From positions 1-40,004 of the forward strand of contig NZ_RHHT01000004.1 of the NCBI RefSeq assembly GCF_003710985.1: a DNA stretch of 40,004 nt. The letters are read 5' to 3'. A program made the translations under genes and the position numbers. Shown here piece after piece: positions 1-7,207 of the stretch. Each line of letters opens with the position of its first letter. Position 1 is the stretch's first letter. The DNA comes from Brevibacillus panacihumi. Lineage in GTDB: Bacteria; Bacillota; Bacilli; Brevibacillales; Brevibacillaceae. Under the pieces are notes generated by a model, which had not been told where the DNA came from, searched no databases, and saw nothing but the letters and a program-made list of their open reading frames with translations.

Positions 1-1
1 A

Positions 2-175
<174 letters not shown>

Positions 176-271
176 TCTTCGGCGTTGGCCGTGCCTATGC
201 ACAAATCCGCAGCTATTCTCTGCATTTTTAGACTTGCCATAAACACTGCTCTAAAAGGCTATTTCGTATCC

Positions 272-955
272 AGCTACGAGGACCGCTTGATGGAAGACAA
301 GTACGCGGTGGCAACTATCAATAAGAAGATCCAATTTCCTACAGGCGTTTAACCTGTTCCTGCCCATAAGCTGGCAACGGAACAAGTGGTCACGCTAAGA
401 AGGGACAGTAAAAGTTAGTAACTGGCAGTGAGGGAGAATTAAGAAGTTTTCACTGAACAAGAGGTAAACCAGATACTTGTTCTTTATCCAAGACAGGAGT
501 AAAAACAGCCTGCGTAATCATCTCCTCGTTTGGCTGCCCTTGTACAAAGGAGTTAGGGTGATGGAACTGTGTGGGATTCCGCTCAGTGATCTAGACTACC
601 TCACCAACATGCTCAGGGTAACAGGTAAAAGAGGCAAGTATTGTGAGGTACCACTTCCGCTTGATCTAGTTGACCTTATCTACATCCAGTCGGAACGGCA
701 GGATACAAGCAAAGGAAAGTCCCTACGTCTTGCACAGTCAACGTGCCGACAAGCCTGCACAAGGACGTTGTCAACACGTTCCTAGAAGGTCTGGTGAGGC
801 AGCACGACTTACCTTTTGTTTCCGACTGATCAAAAGGGGTATACCCTTTACGACGGTCAGTAAGCTGGTAGGCCATTCTCATAATCCAGACGGCGGCTCA
901 CGACTACATCAACACCGGTTGGCAGGATAAGGAACAGGTAGCAGCCTTGTTGTAG
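272..955 (+). pseudogene. Tyrosine recombinase/integrase, multiply frameshifted remnant
   Basis: Pieces of one XerC/XerD-like recombinase can be followed in several frames. The N-terminal core-binding part (SYEDRLMEDKYAVATINKK, then FLQAFNLFL one frame over) starts near 272. VFTEQEVNQILVL follows near 449, then the catalytic domain with the first Arg in GVRVMELCGI and VTGKRGKYCEVPLP at about 550-665. SRLIKRGIPFTTVSKLVGHS carries a conserved His near 820-875, and a tail DYINTGWQDK with the nucleophile Tyr reads to a TAG at 953-955. At least three frame changes and internal stops separate the pieces, so no functional protein is made. Such enzymes catalyse site-specific strand exchange. With the IstB tail and the broken genes after it, this marks a decayed mobile region. 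Exact ends are approximate. Confidence 0.75.
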
Positions 956-975
956 AGAGAAAGGGACGAAAAGAC

Positions 976-1146
976 ATGATCACGGTTCAGGATGCATACG
1001 AGGAATTGATTCTACCGGAGGATCAAGTGATTCATCAAATTAAAACGAGTGAGTGAGCAGTCTCTATTCTCATGGATGAACTACTTTAGCGCCATAGAGG
1101 GATTACATGTGCAGGAGTTGTGCGAACAGATAAGGGAGCTGGAAGA
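976..1146 (+). pseudogene. Small gene of unknown function behind the integrase, frameshifted
   Basis: An ATG at 976 opens MITVQDAYEELILPEDQVIHQ and stops at a TGA inside the string GAGTGAGTGAG near 1050. The frame that continues the protein (SLFSWMNYFSAIEGLHVQEL, then CEQIRELEE) is reached if one 4-base GTGA copy is removed, which suggests a small duplication broke it. The product would be short, acidic and helical. I do not recognise a family. Its 3' end appears joined to an unrelated fragment near 1147. Position behind the integrase suggests it was an accessory gene of the same element, but that is inference. Confidence 0.45.
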
Positions 1147-1421
1147 GATGTTGACTTTTACAGGATCAAACTTGGTAGTTTATAAACAAATAAAAACAAT
1201 ACAGTGAAGCTTCAACAATTTCCCGATGGAACTGATTATGACTTGATTGTATATGACCCTACGGGAACGAAGGTACTGGGCAAATCAATGAATCCAGGGA
1301 ATCAGGATGAGTCATCACCTTCCTGGGTGAAACCGGTAAAGAATACTTTGTAATAGTGTTTTCGTTATCTGGTTATTCTACTAAGTATTTTTACTTAATT
1401 AGATGGGATAAAGAAGTATAA
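1147..1421 (+). pseudogene. Orphan C-terminal beta-sandwich (PPC-type) domain fragment
   Basis: From 1147 the frame reads DVDFYRIKL, has an in-frame TAA, then TVKLQQFPDGTDYDLIVYDP to about 1308. A one-base loss there shifts the frame, and VITFLGETGKEYFVIVF continues to a TAA at 1419-1421. The pattern (DVDFY, DYDL.VYDP, a YFV.V strand) is that of the bacterial pre-peptidase C-terminal domain often found at the end of secreted proteases. No start and no catalytic domain precede it, so it is the tail of a lost gene. Intact PPC-like domains occur in the subtilase at 7208-9766, but the sequence is not close enough by eye to call it a duplicate. Confidence 0.55.
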
Positions 1422-1458
1422 TAAAAACAAGTATTCCAATTATAGTGGAAGATTATAA

Positions 1459-1498
1459 AACGCATCTGCATCATCCAGTATGCGTTGTTTATTTTTTT
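1459..1498 (+). terminator. Rho-independent terminator
   Basis: AACGCAT (1459-1465) can pair with ATGCGTT (1480-1486), followed by a T-rich tail to 1498. It sits 38 bases after the stop of the PPC fragment, so it is probably the surviving terminator of that lost gene, and it insulates the protease gene at 1561. Confidence 0.7.
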
Positions 1499-1560
1499 GC
1501 CCCAAGCCTCCGTCTTAAACTAGAAACTAGAGTAGAGAGAAAGAGGAGGATTAAAGCCAA

Positions 1561-3795
1561 GTGGGATTCTATTATAAAAAACTTCTGCCATTACTGTTGG
1601 TGAGCCTTCTTGTACTAACATCTTTTTTCAGCATGGAACCGGATCACGCGCAAGCTGCACAGAGTGAAACCGCATCCGATGAAACAAACGAATACATCAT
1701 CAAGCTAACATCTTCCGTCCGAGCCAGAGCAGTCTCCTACCTTCACAGTGAAGACCCGAGCCTCTCCGTAATCGAGTCCAACAGACAGCATATTCTGGTG
1801 AAGCTGCCAGCCGACCCAGATCCAGACCTGCTGTATGACCTCGCTGCCGATCCTGCTGTCGAGTATATCGAGCCCAATCTGCGCATGCGCAAGGCTTCAA
1901 ATTGGACAGAAGATCCTCGCTTTGAAGAGCAATGGGGTCTGCGAGCCATCCAAGCCCCAGAGGCATGGAAAGAGGGCGGGAGTAACGTACAGGTGACAGT
2001 GGCTGTACTGGACACAGGAGTAGATTACACCCACCCTGATCTGATAAATCGGGTAGATACACATAATGGCTACAATTATATAGATGATAATTTCGAGACG
2101 ATGGACGATGACGGGCATGGAACTCATGTCGCTGGAATTATCGCTGCGGAACTGAACAGCATCGGGATCGCAGGGGTGAGCGGCAATGCCAACGTAAAAA
2201 TCCTGCCGCTAAAGGTCCTGGACGATCAGGGAAACGGGACGATGTACGATGTGTCGTTTGCGATCATGGATGCGGTGGATAAGGGCGCTGATGTCATCAA
2301 CCTCAGTCTGTCTGGGGAAAGGGGACGGGAAGAGCCGAAGATGCTGCAGGAGGCGATAGCCTATGCGCTGGAGCACGATGTGATAGTCGTTGCTGCAGCA
2401 GGAAATGACGGTGATAGGGTAGAGCGTTATGTACCCGCCTCGATCCCCGGCGTGATTGCGGTGAGTGCGGTAGATGAAGAGTTGGAACTGGCGAAGTTCT
2501 CCAACTACGGGTCAGGGATCGCGCTTGCCGCACCTGGTGAGGAAATTTTGAGTACATATCTGCATGGAAGATACGTGTATGCGAGCGGGACCTCACAAGC
2601 CGCTCCTTTTGTCGCCGGTACAGTTGCCTTGATGAAGGCAGCCAAGCCACAGCTGACTGTGCAGGACATCGAGGACCGTTTGCAGCGAACGGCAATCGAC
2701 CTGGGGCGTAAAGGCCCCGACGAGAAATTTGGCTATGGACTGGTCAACGCCTATGGCGCGTTGCAGGAAGAGAAAGTGTCGAATGCTGAGATGCGCAGGA
2801 TCAGTGTCGATCCTGTGAGGCTGTCGTTGCGCCCAGGTAGTACAGCGTTACTGCAGGCTACTGCGATTTATCAGGATCAAACAAAGCGTGATGTGACGAA
2901 GAAAGCGATCTGGCAGGTGGAGGATGATTCTGTCGCTGCGATCGAGCAGGGGGTAGTGAAAGGACTGGCTTTTGGAAAGACAAACATCACTGCTTCATTC
3001 GGTGGCAAACGATATACGGTCCCGGTAGAAGTGTCCGTCCGCAGCCTTACATTTTCAGATCGGCGAATAACAGTAAAACCGGACGAAGCCGTACAACTAT
3101 CCATCACTGCCACCTACGGGGACCGGACGAGAGAAGAGGTGCCGCCGGAAGATGTGAGATGGATTTCGCTGGATGAACAGGTAGCTACCGTACATAACGG
3201 TATCGTCTCTGCCCAAAACGTCGGGAGTACCTGGGTTGTGGCATACTACGGCAGCGAGCGCATCTCCATCGAGGTACTTGTAAAGATGGACGCGCTTGTA
3301 GCAAATCCGGACCAGCTTCAGCTTGTGCCGGATTCTCAGATTCCCGTCACGCTGTACGCATATTATAAGGAAAAGAAAGATGTCGTAACCGCTGAGGCAG
3401 ATTGGCAGACTAGCAATCCAGAAGTTGCTGTCATAGAGGATGGCGTGATTACTGCCATCGGCCCCGGCATTGCGACGATTACGGCTGAATACCGTGGAAA
3501 ATCAGCCACGATCCGGGTGGACAACAGCGTGCGAAAGCTGGATGTCCCGGACGACAAGATTACCCTTCGTCCAGGGGACACCTATACACCGGAGCTTGTC
3601 GCTACCTATCGTAATGGTGCCCGGGTGGAGGTAAACGATAAAGGAACATGGCATTCCTCGGATGAACACGTAGCTGTCGTAGATGAGCAGGGGGAAATCA
3701 CTGCTATAAAGGAAGGAACTGTTTCGATCACGGCCAGTTACGGAGGCAGAAGCGCTCGTATACGTGTATACGTACAGGAGAGCGGCAATCCCTGA
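1561..3795 (+). CDS. Secreted subtilisin-like serine protease (S8) with four bacterial Ig-like repeats
   Basis: The 744-residue product starts at GTG, with AGAGGAGGA about 11 bases upstream. Residues 1-33 are a signal peptide (KK, a hydrophobic run, cleavage near AQAA). Residues 44-108 resemble an inhibitor-I9 propeptide ending in EYIEPN, which acts as folding chaperone and inhibitor in this family. The catalytic triad is visible: Asp151 in VLDTGVD, His186 in GHGTHVAG and Ser345 in SGTSQAAP, with Asn282 as oxyanion-hole residue in AAAGND. From ~413 to 737 come four repeats of ~80 residues of the Ig-like (Big2) type, with WxxxDxxVAxxxxGxVxGxxxGxxxITAxxGG signatures. These probably bind the cell wall or extend the enzyme. 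It is likely an extracellular protease released or loosely held at the surface. No SLH domain or sortase motif is seen. The gene is a single unit; SLAP-like genes follow after a 200-base leader. Confidence 0.93.
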   Translation: MGFYYKKLLPLLLVSLLVLTSFFSMEPDHAQAAQSETASDETNEYIIKLTSSVRARAVSYLHSEDPSLSVIESNRQHILVKLPADPDPDLLYDLAADPAVEYIEPNLRMRKASNWTEDPRFEEQWGLRAIQAPEAWKEGGSNVQVTVAVLDTGVDYTHPDLINRVDTHNGYNYIDDNFETMDDDGHGTHVAGIIAAELNSIGIAGVSGNANVKILPLKVLDDQGNGTMYDVSFAIMDAVDKGADVINLSLSGERGREEPKMLQEAIAYALEHDVIVVAAAGNDGDRVERYVPASIPGVIAVSAVDEELELAKFSNYGSGIALAAPGEEILSTYLHGRYVYASGTSQAAPFVAGTVALMKAAKPQLTVQDIEDRLQRTAIDLGRKGPDEKFGYGLVNAYGALQEEKVSNAEMRRISVDPVRLSLRPGSTALLQATAIYQDQTKRDVTKKAIWQVEDDSVAAIEQGVVKGLAFGKTNITASFGGKRYTVPVEVSVRSLTFSDRRITVKPDEAVQLSITATYGDRTREEVPPEDVRWISLDEQVATVHNGIVSAQNVGSTWVVAYYGSERISIEVLVKMDALVANPDQLQLVPDSQIPVTLYAYYKEKKDVVTAEADWQTSNPEVAVIEDGVITAIGPGIATITAEYRGKSATIRVDNSVRKLDVPDDKITLRPGDTYTPELVATYRNGARVEVNDKGTWHSSDEHVAVVDEQGEITAIKEGTVSITASYGGRSARIRVYVQESGNP

Positions 3796-3801
3796 CGTTC
3801 C

Positions 3802-3830
3802 TTGACATTTGACGTTTGGAAAGTTATTCT
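3802..3830 (+). promoter_or_regulatory. Candidate sigma-A promoter P1 of the SLAP-like operon
   Basis: TTGACA at 3802-3807, a 17-base spacer and TATTCT at 3825-3830. The -35 is perfect and the -10 matches four of six positions. It begins six bases after the protease stop codon and would give a leader of about 175 bases ahead of the gene at 4014. Confidence 0.55.
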
Positions 3831-3852
3831 AAAAAAATATTCCCTTCATTCG

Positions 3853-3903
3853 GGAGGCGGGGTTTATCAGGTTTGCGGAAGCCAGAAGATTCCGCAGTTT
3901 CCC
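3853..3903 (+). other. Structured leader element between two promoters
   Basis: A 7-bp stem TGCGGAA (3875-3881) / TTCCGCA (3891-3897) lies inside a possible outer pairing of GGGA (3853-3856) with TCCC (3900-3903). There is no T-run, so it is not a simple terminator. It would be transcribed only from P1. It does not match any riboswitch class I can recognise. It could be an RNA stabiliser, an operator or a weak attenuator. Confidence 0.35.
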
Positions 3904-3927
3904 TAGGCACATACCAAGTTTTCTATG

Positions 3928-3955
3928 TTGCAAACAAATGTCACTATGCTATAGT
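3928..3955 (+). promoter_or_regulatory. Candidate sigma-A promoter P2 of the SLAP-like operon
   Basis: TTGCAA at 3928-3933, a 16-base spacer and TATAGT at 3950-3955, giving a start near 3962, about 50 bases before the ATG at 4014. Two promoters in tandem would suit a highly or variably expressed surface operon; this is inferred from sequence only. Confidence 0.5.
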
Positions 3956-4013
3956 GAATGACGAGCAAACGTACATGTATATATAGATGAAGAGAAAAGT
4001 TGGGAGCGACGCT

Positions 4014-4964
4014 ATGTTATCCTTCTTGAAGAATTTATTGGGGAAAACGCCCACGACGGAAGAAGTAAGAGAACAGGTAAGAGAAGAATCCATTTTGCCT
4101 GCTGGCGATACGGAACAGTCGGATCAACGCGAAGAGCAAGCTGAAGGGACAGGAGGAATCGTTACTTCCCTGTCTTTGCATGAGTCCTGGGAAGCCAAGC
4201 TTAGCCAGCAGGAGAAGTACGCTCTCTCTTTTATGGCGCAGGAATTGCCGCCACTGGCACCTGGCAATCTATCTCTTGCCGGCACTCAGTTGATCCCGCA
4301 TGAGGAAGGAATTGAAGTGACTGCGTTTATACGCAATAGTCTGGATCGCCCTGTACGACTGGATACGATGACGCTGGTAGTGCTGTTTGGGGATCAGGAA
4401 CTGTTTACCCGCCAATCGTTTGATCTGTCTCAGGTAGGAGAAATACCGGCGCAGTCGGCGCGTCCCTGGTCGTTTGTCTTCACCCGGGAACACTTTTTGC
4501 AATTGAATGTGTTGTTGAGCAATTGGAAGATTGCCTTCGAGCTGGCCCAGAAAAAAATGGTTCTCCCGCAGCAGCTGGAGCTGGAGGAATCCTGGATCAA
4601 ATCGCTGAGCGACCAGCAAAAAGAGGCGTTGATCGGGCTCGCGAAACGGCTCCCTGCGTTAAAAGAAGGGGAGGTCAATATCCAGAGCGTGCAAATCCGC
4701 AAACAAGAGGATGGCTCCATGCATGCTATTTTGCTGATTCGCAACGGTTCGCAACAGTCGCTCTCCTTTGAAAAATTGCCGCTCGCCCTCTATGATGCTT
4801 CGGGAGACGAGGTAGCAAAAGGATTGTTTGAGCTGAATGGGCTGACAGTTAATGCCAACACCAGCAAGCCGTGGCTGTTCGTCTTCCCGCCCGAGAGCGT
4901 AACCAAGCCCGATGCCGATCTTTCGCGTTGGAAAGTCAGTGTGCCACAAGGGACGCAGTCCTAG
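4014..4964 (+). CDS. SLAP-domain protein, first of three tandem paralogues
   Basis: The 316-residue protein has two copies of a ~120-residue domain, at roughly 53-175 and 188-310. Each copy runs: a helical YALxFMAQELPPL start, a strand block ending in IRN(S/G)xxxxLxxxxLxLxLxD, xGxxxxxxFxL, and a W(x)FVFPxE close with a final RWKVS strand. This resembles the SLAP domain of accessory-Sec / S-layer assembly proteins known from Bacillus (family recalled, not searched). There is no signal peptide or membrane helix; the N-terminus is a short amphipathic LSFLKNLLGK. An ATG at 3987 is in frame, but the ATG at 4014 has GGGAG seven bases upstream and matches the N-termini of both following paralogues, so I use it. 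It is probably cytoplasmic or peripheral and may serve S-layer export or assembly; the exact role is unknown. Confidence 0.8.
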   Translation: MLSFLKNLLGKTPTTEEVREQVREESILPAGDTEQSDQREEQAEGTGGIVTSLSLHESWEAKLSQQEKYALSFMAQELPPLAPGNLSLAGTQLIPHEEGIEVTAFIRNSLDRPVRLDTMTLVVLFGDQELFTRQSFDLSQVGEIPAQSARPWSFVFTREHFLQLNVLLSNWKIAFELAQKKMVLPQQLELEESWIKSLSDQQKEALIGLAKRLPALKEGEVNIQSVQIRKQEDGSMHAILLIRNGSQQSLSFEKLPLALYDASGDEVAKGLFELNGLTVNANTSKPWLFVFPPESVTKPDADLSRWKVSVPQGTQS

Positions 4965-5056
4965 ACTGGATAAGGTTTGGAATTGCTCTCTATTCAAGAA
5001 ACAGATATGATGATAGAGAAGCTTCGTTCGTGTTCGGACGTGTGAGGAGGTAACGC

Positions 5057-6019
5057 ATGTTTTCCTTTTTTAAGAACTGGTTAGGCAAAGAGCAGGACAG
5101 CGCTCGTTCGATGGAAGAATTGAAAAAAGACATCCAGGAAGAGTCCGCCATCCCTGCTGAAGAAATGCGCAATACGGAAGTTGAATTTGAAGCGGACGCT
5201 CAAGCTGAGACGGGCAGCAGCTCAAATATGGTGCGTACAGAGATTTCGCTGCATCCGCAATGGGAGCAGCAGCTGGACGCTGAGAAAAAGTACACACTCC
5301 GCTTTTTGCAGGCAGAACTCCCAGAAATTCATCGTGGATTGATCAGTGTTACAGGCTTTAGTATGGTTCCACAACCGAACGGTATGACTGTTGCTTTCTT
5401 TTTCCGGAATGCGACGAACAAGCCGGTCCGGGTCAAAAATATTCGCCTGGCGATTTATCTGGATGACAAGCCATTTGCACGGATGCCAGTAAATCTGGAG
5501 CAAATGGGAGCCATTCCGCCGCATACGAGCCGTCCTTGGGAAGTGTTTTTCCCGCAGGAAAGCTATCTTCATGAAGACTACTCGTTTACACGATGGAAGC
5601 TGGTCATGAAAGCGGGACAGAGCACCCATGTATGGCCCACTCAGCTAGAACTCGATCCAGAGATGGAACGCCGCATGACAGACCGTCAAAAGGATCGGCT
5701 GGAGGCCATGGTTCATACATTGCCGCCGATTCCTCTTAATACGATTGAGGTAACTGGCTTTGACATCGGCTGGACCAAAGAAGGACAGCTGGTGGCGGCG
5801 CTTCTGTTCCGTAACGGGTTGGATAAGGTATACAATCCTGGTGAAATACAAATCTCTATTACAGATGCGGAACACGATGTGGTGGCACAGGGAACCCTGA
5901 ATGCGAGCAAAATCAAGGTAAAGCCTGGTCATAGCCGTCCTTGGCTGATTGTATTCCCGGCTGATGCAGTGCAAAAGCGGGATGCGAAACTGGGCAGATG
6001 GCATCTCGAAGTGAAGTAA
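5057..6019 (+). CDS. SLAP-domain protein, second tandem paralogue
   Basis: This 320-residue product is the closest relative in the window of the protein at 4014. It shares the N-terminal FFKNWLGK, an acidic EExxIPAEE linker and two SLAP-like domains at about 58-180 and 190-320. The repeated hallmarks are YTLRFLQAELP, FRNATNKPVRVKNIRLAIY, the SRPWEVFFPQE closing motif, and in the second copy FRNGLDKVYNPGEIQI and SRPWLIVFPAD. The start has GAGGAGGT ten bases upstream. No export signal is seen. A 92-base gap separates it from the first copy, without a terminator, so co-transcription is likely. Retention of both domains in all copies suggests they form a complex or have split roles; this is inference. 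Confidence 0.8.
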   Translation: MFSFFKNWLGKEQDSARSMEELKKDIQEESAIPAEEMRNTEVEFEADAQAETGSSSNMVRTEISLHPQWEQQLDAEKKYTLRFLQAELPEIHRGLISVTGFSMVPQPNGMTVAFFFRNATNKPVRVKNIRLAIYLDDKPFARMPVNLEQMGAIPPHTSRPWEVFFPQESYLHEDYSFTRWKLVMKAGQSTHVWPTQLELDPEMERRMTDRQKDRLEAMVHTLPPIPLNTIEVTGFDIGWTKEGQLVAALLFRNGLDKVYNPGEIQISITDAEHDVVAQGTLNASKIKVKPGHSRPWLIVFPADAVQKRDAKLGRWHLEVK

Positions 6020-6070
6020 AACACATGTAAGGCAAGATATCCGTTTTAATGGGACTGAGGAGGTTGACAG

Positions 6071-7066
6071 ATGAGTTGGTTATTGGAGAATTGGTTTGGT
6101 TCGAAGGAAAGCTTGGAGCAGGTAAAAGAAGACATTCATGAAAATCTGCACAAGGAATTTTATCTGGGTCTGTCCGGGATTGAAAATCCGGAGCAATCGT
6201 CTACGCGCGTCGCTTCCAAGGAGCTGTTCTTGCAGATGAATGGACCGTGGGACAGCAAACTGGAAGAAGCAGAGACGGAATTGCTTCAGTACATTCATGA
6301 CGAACTGCCAGCGGTTGTCCGCGATGAAGTGGGTATCATACCTTTCTACACACAAGTAACAGAGGAAGGCTACCTGGTGCTTACTTATATTCGCAATGCG
6401 ATGTCCCGTGATATCCTGCTGCAGCGCGTTCCACTCGTGCTGATGACTCCGGATGGGGGCATTGTTGCGAGAAAAATCTTTGATCTGACCGCAATGGGTC
6501 CGCTCGGGGACATGTCCAGCCGTCCATGCGAGTTCATGTTCCGTTGGGATGAATTCGACAATATTCCTGAAAAAGAAGTGCCGCTGACGCTCGCATACAA
6601 GAAGCCTAATCTCAAAAAGGCCGATATCGACGATAGTGAGACGGGCGGTTTGAGCATCGATGAAGTCGTCCACTACAACAAGGCGCTGAAAAACATCGAG
6701 CCTATGGAAGATGGCAACGTCGATTTGCAGGTGCTGGATGTGAAGGCGGATGAAGATGAAAAAGGCGGATTGAAAGTCGTCGTGGTCTTCCGCAATGGTT
6801 TGGATAAACGTCTGGAGTTCACTGAGGTGCCGATCATCGTAAGCGACAAGACAGGCGACAGTGTGGCGAAGGTTCACTATACCCTGGAAAACATGAAGGT
6901 AGATGCGAAAGGCCATAAGCTGTGGCTCTTCAAAATTCCGGCTGACTCCCTGCTCAAGTCGATCGATGACTTTGCCGGATTGACTGCGTTTATTCCAAAA
7001 GCGAAACAGCAGCGGAAATCACCCGTGGTAGCCCCAAGCGCAAATAACAAAGATCTTTTGCAATAA
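6071..7066 (+). CDS. SLAP-domain protein, third and most diverged tandem paralogue
   Basis: The 331-residue protein keeps the N-terminal LLENWFGSKE and a following VKEDIHE helix, then two SLAP-like domains. The first has IRNAMSRDILLQRVPLVLM, KIFDLTAMGPL and SRPCEFMFRWDEF; the second has FRNGLDKRLEFTEVPIIV and KLWLFKIPADS. In the first domain the usual SRPW is SRPC, and the C-terminal ~20 residues are basic and low in complexity (KAKQQRKS...). The start has TGAGGAGG eight to nine bases upstream. It follows the second paralogue by 51 bases and is closed by a strong terminator, so the three genes form one operon. The function is inferred only from the domain: S-layer or surface protein assembly. 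Confidence 0.78.
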   Translation: MSWLLENWFGSKESLEQVKEDIHENLHKEFYLGLSGIENPEQSSTRVASKELFLQMNGPWDSKLEEAETELLQYIHDELPAVVRDEVGIIPFYTQVTEEGYLVLTYIRNAMSRDILLQRVPLVLMTPDGGIVARKIFDLTAMGPLGDMSSRPCEFMFRWDEFDNIPEKEVPLTLAYKKPNLKKADIDDSETGGLSIDEVVHYNKALKNIEPMEDGNVDLQVLDVKADEDEKGGLKVVVVFRNGLDKRLEFTEVPIIVSDKTGDSVAKVHYTLENMKVDAKGHKLWLFKIPADSLLKSIDDFAGLTAFIPKAKQQRKSPVVAPSANNKDLLQ

Positions 7067-7072
7067 ACAGGG

Positions 7073-7110
7073 CCCCCCTTTTTGCCGATGGTGAAGAGGG
7101 GGGTTGTTTT
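7073..7110 (+). terminator. Rho-independent terminator of the SLAP-like operon
   Basis: CCCCCCTTTT (7073-7082) pairs with AAGAGGGGGG (7094-7103), followed by TTGTTTT. It lies six bases after the stop codon of the third paralogue. Confidence 0.85.
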
Positions 7111-7134
7111 GATTTAACATTCCAAATATTGGAT

Positions 7135-7171
7135 ATACGGACTTGCACTACGTCTGATCATTCCGTATGCT
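7135..7171 (+). promoter_or_regulatory. Candidate promoter with overlapping inverted repeat, upstream of the SLH protease
   Basis: TTGCAC at 7143-7148, a 17-base spacer and TATGCT at 7166-7171 form a moderate sigma-A-type promoter. ATACGGA (7135-7141) and TCCGTAT (7162-7168) are perfect inverted 7-mers. The right arm overlaps the -10 and the left arm abuts the -35, which is the layout expected of a repressor operator. Confidence 0.42.
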
Positions 7172-7207
7172 TAATGAATAACCTATTTTCCGAAGGATGT
7201 TTTTGTC

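Noticed and set aside
3853..3903. Known riboswitch (c-di-GMP or c-di-AMP type) before the SLAP-like operon
   Set aside because: The conserved core strings of these classes are missing and the element is too short. It is recorded only as a structured leader.
6080..6916. 278-codon minus-strand open frame opposite the third SLAP-like gene
   Set aside because: It is a shadow of the plus-strand gene, with unusual His/Phe/Gln-rich composition and no ribosome binding site.
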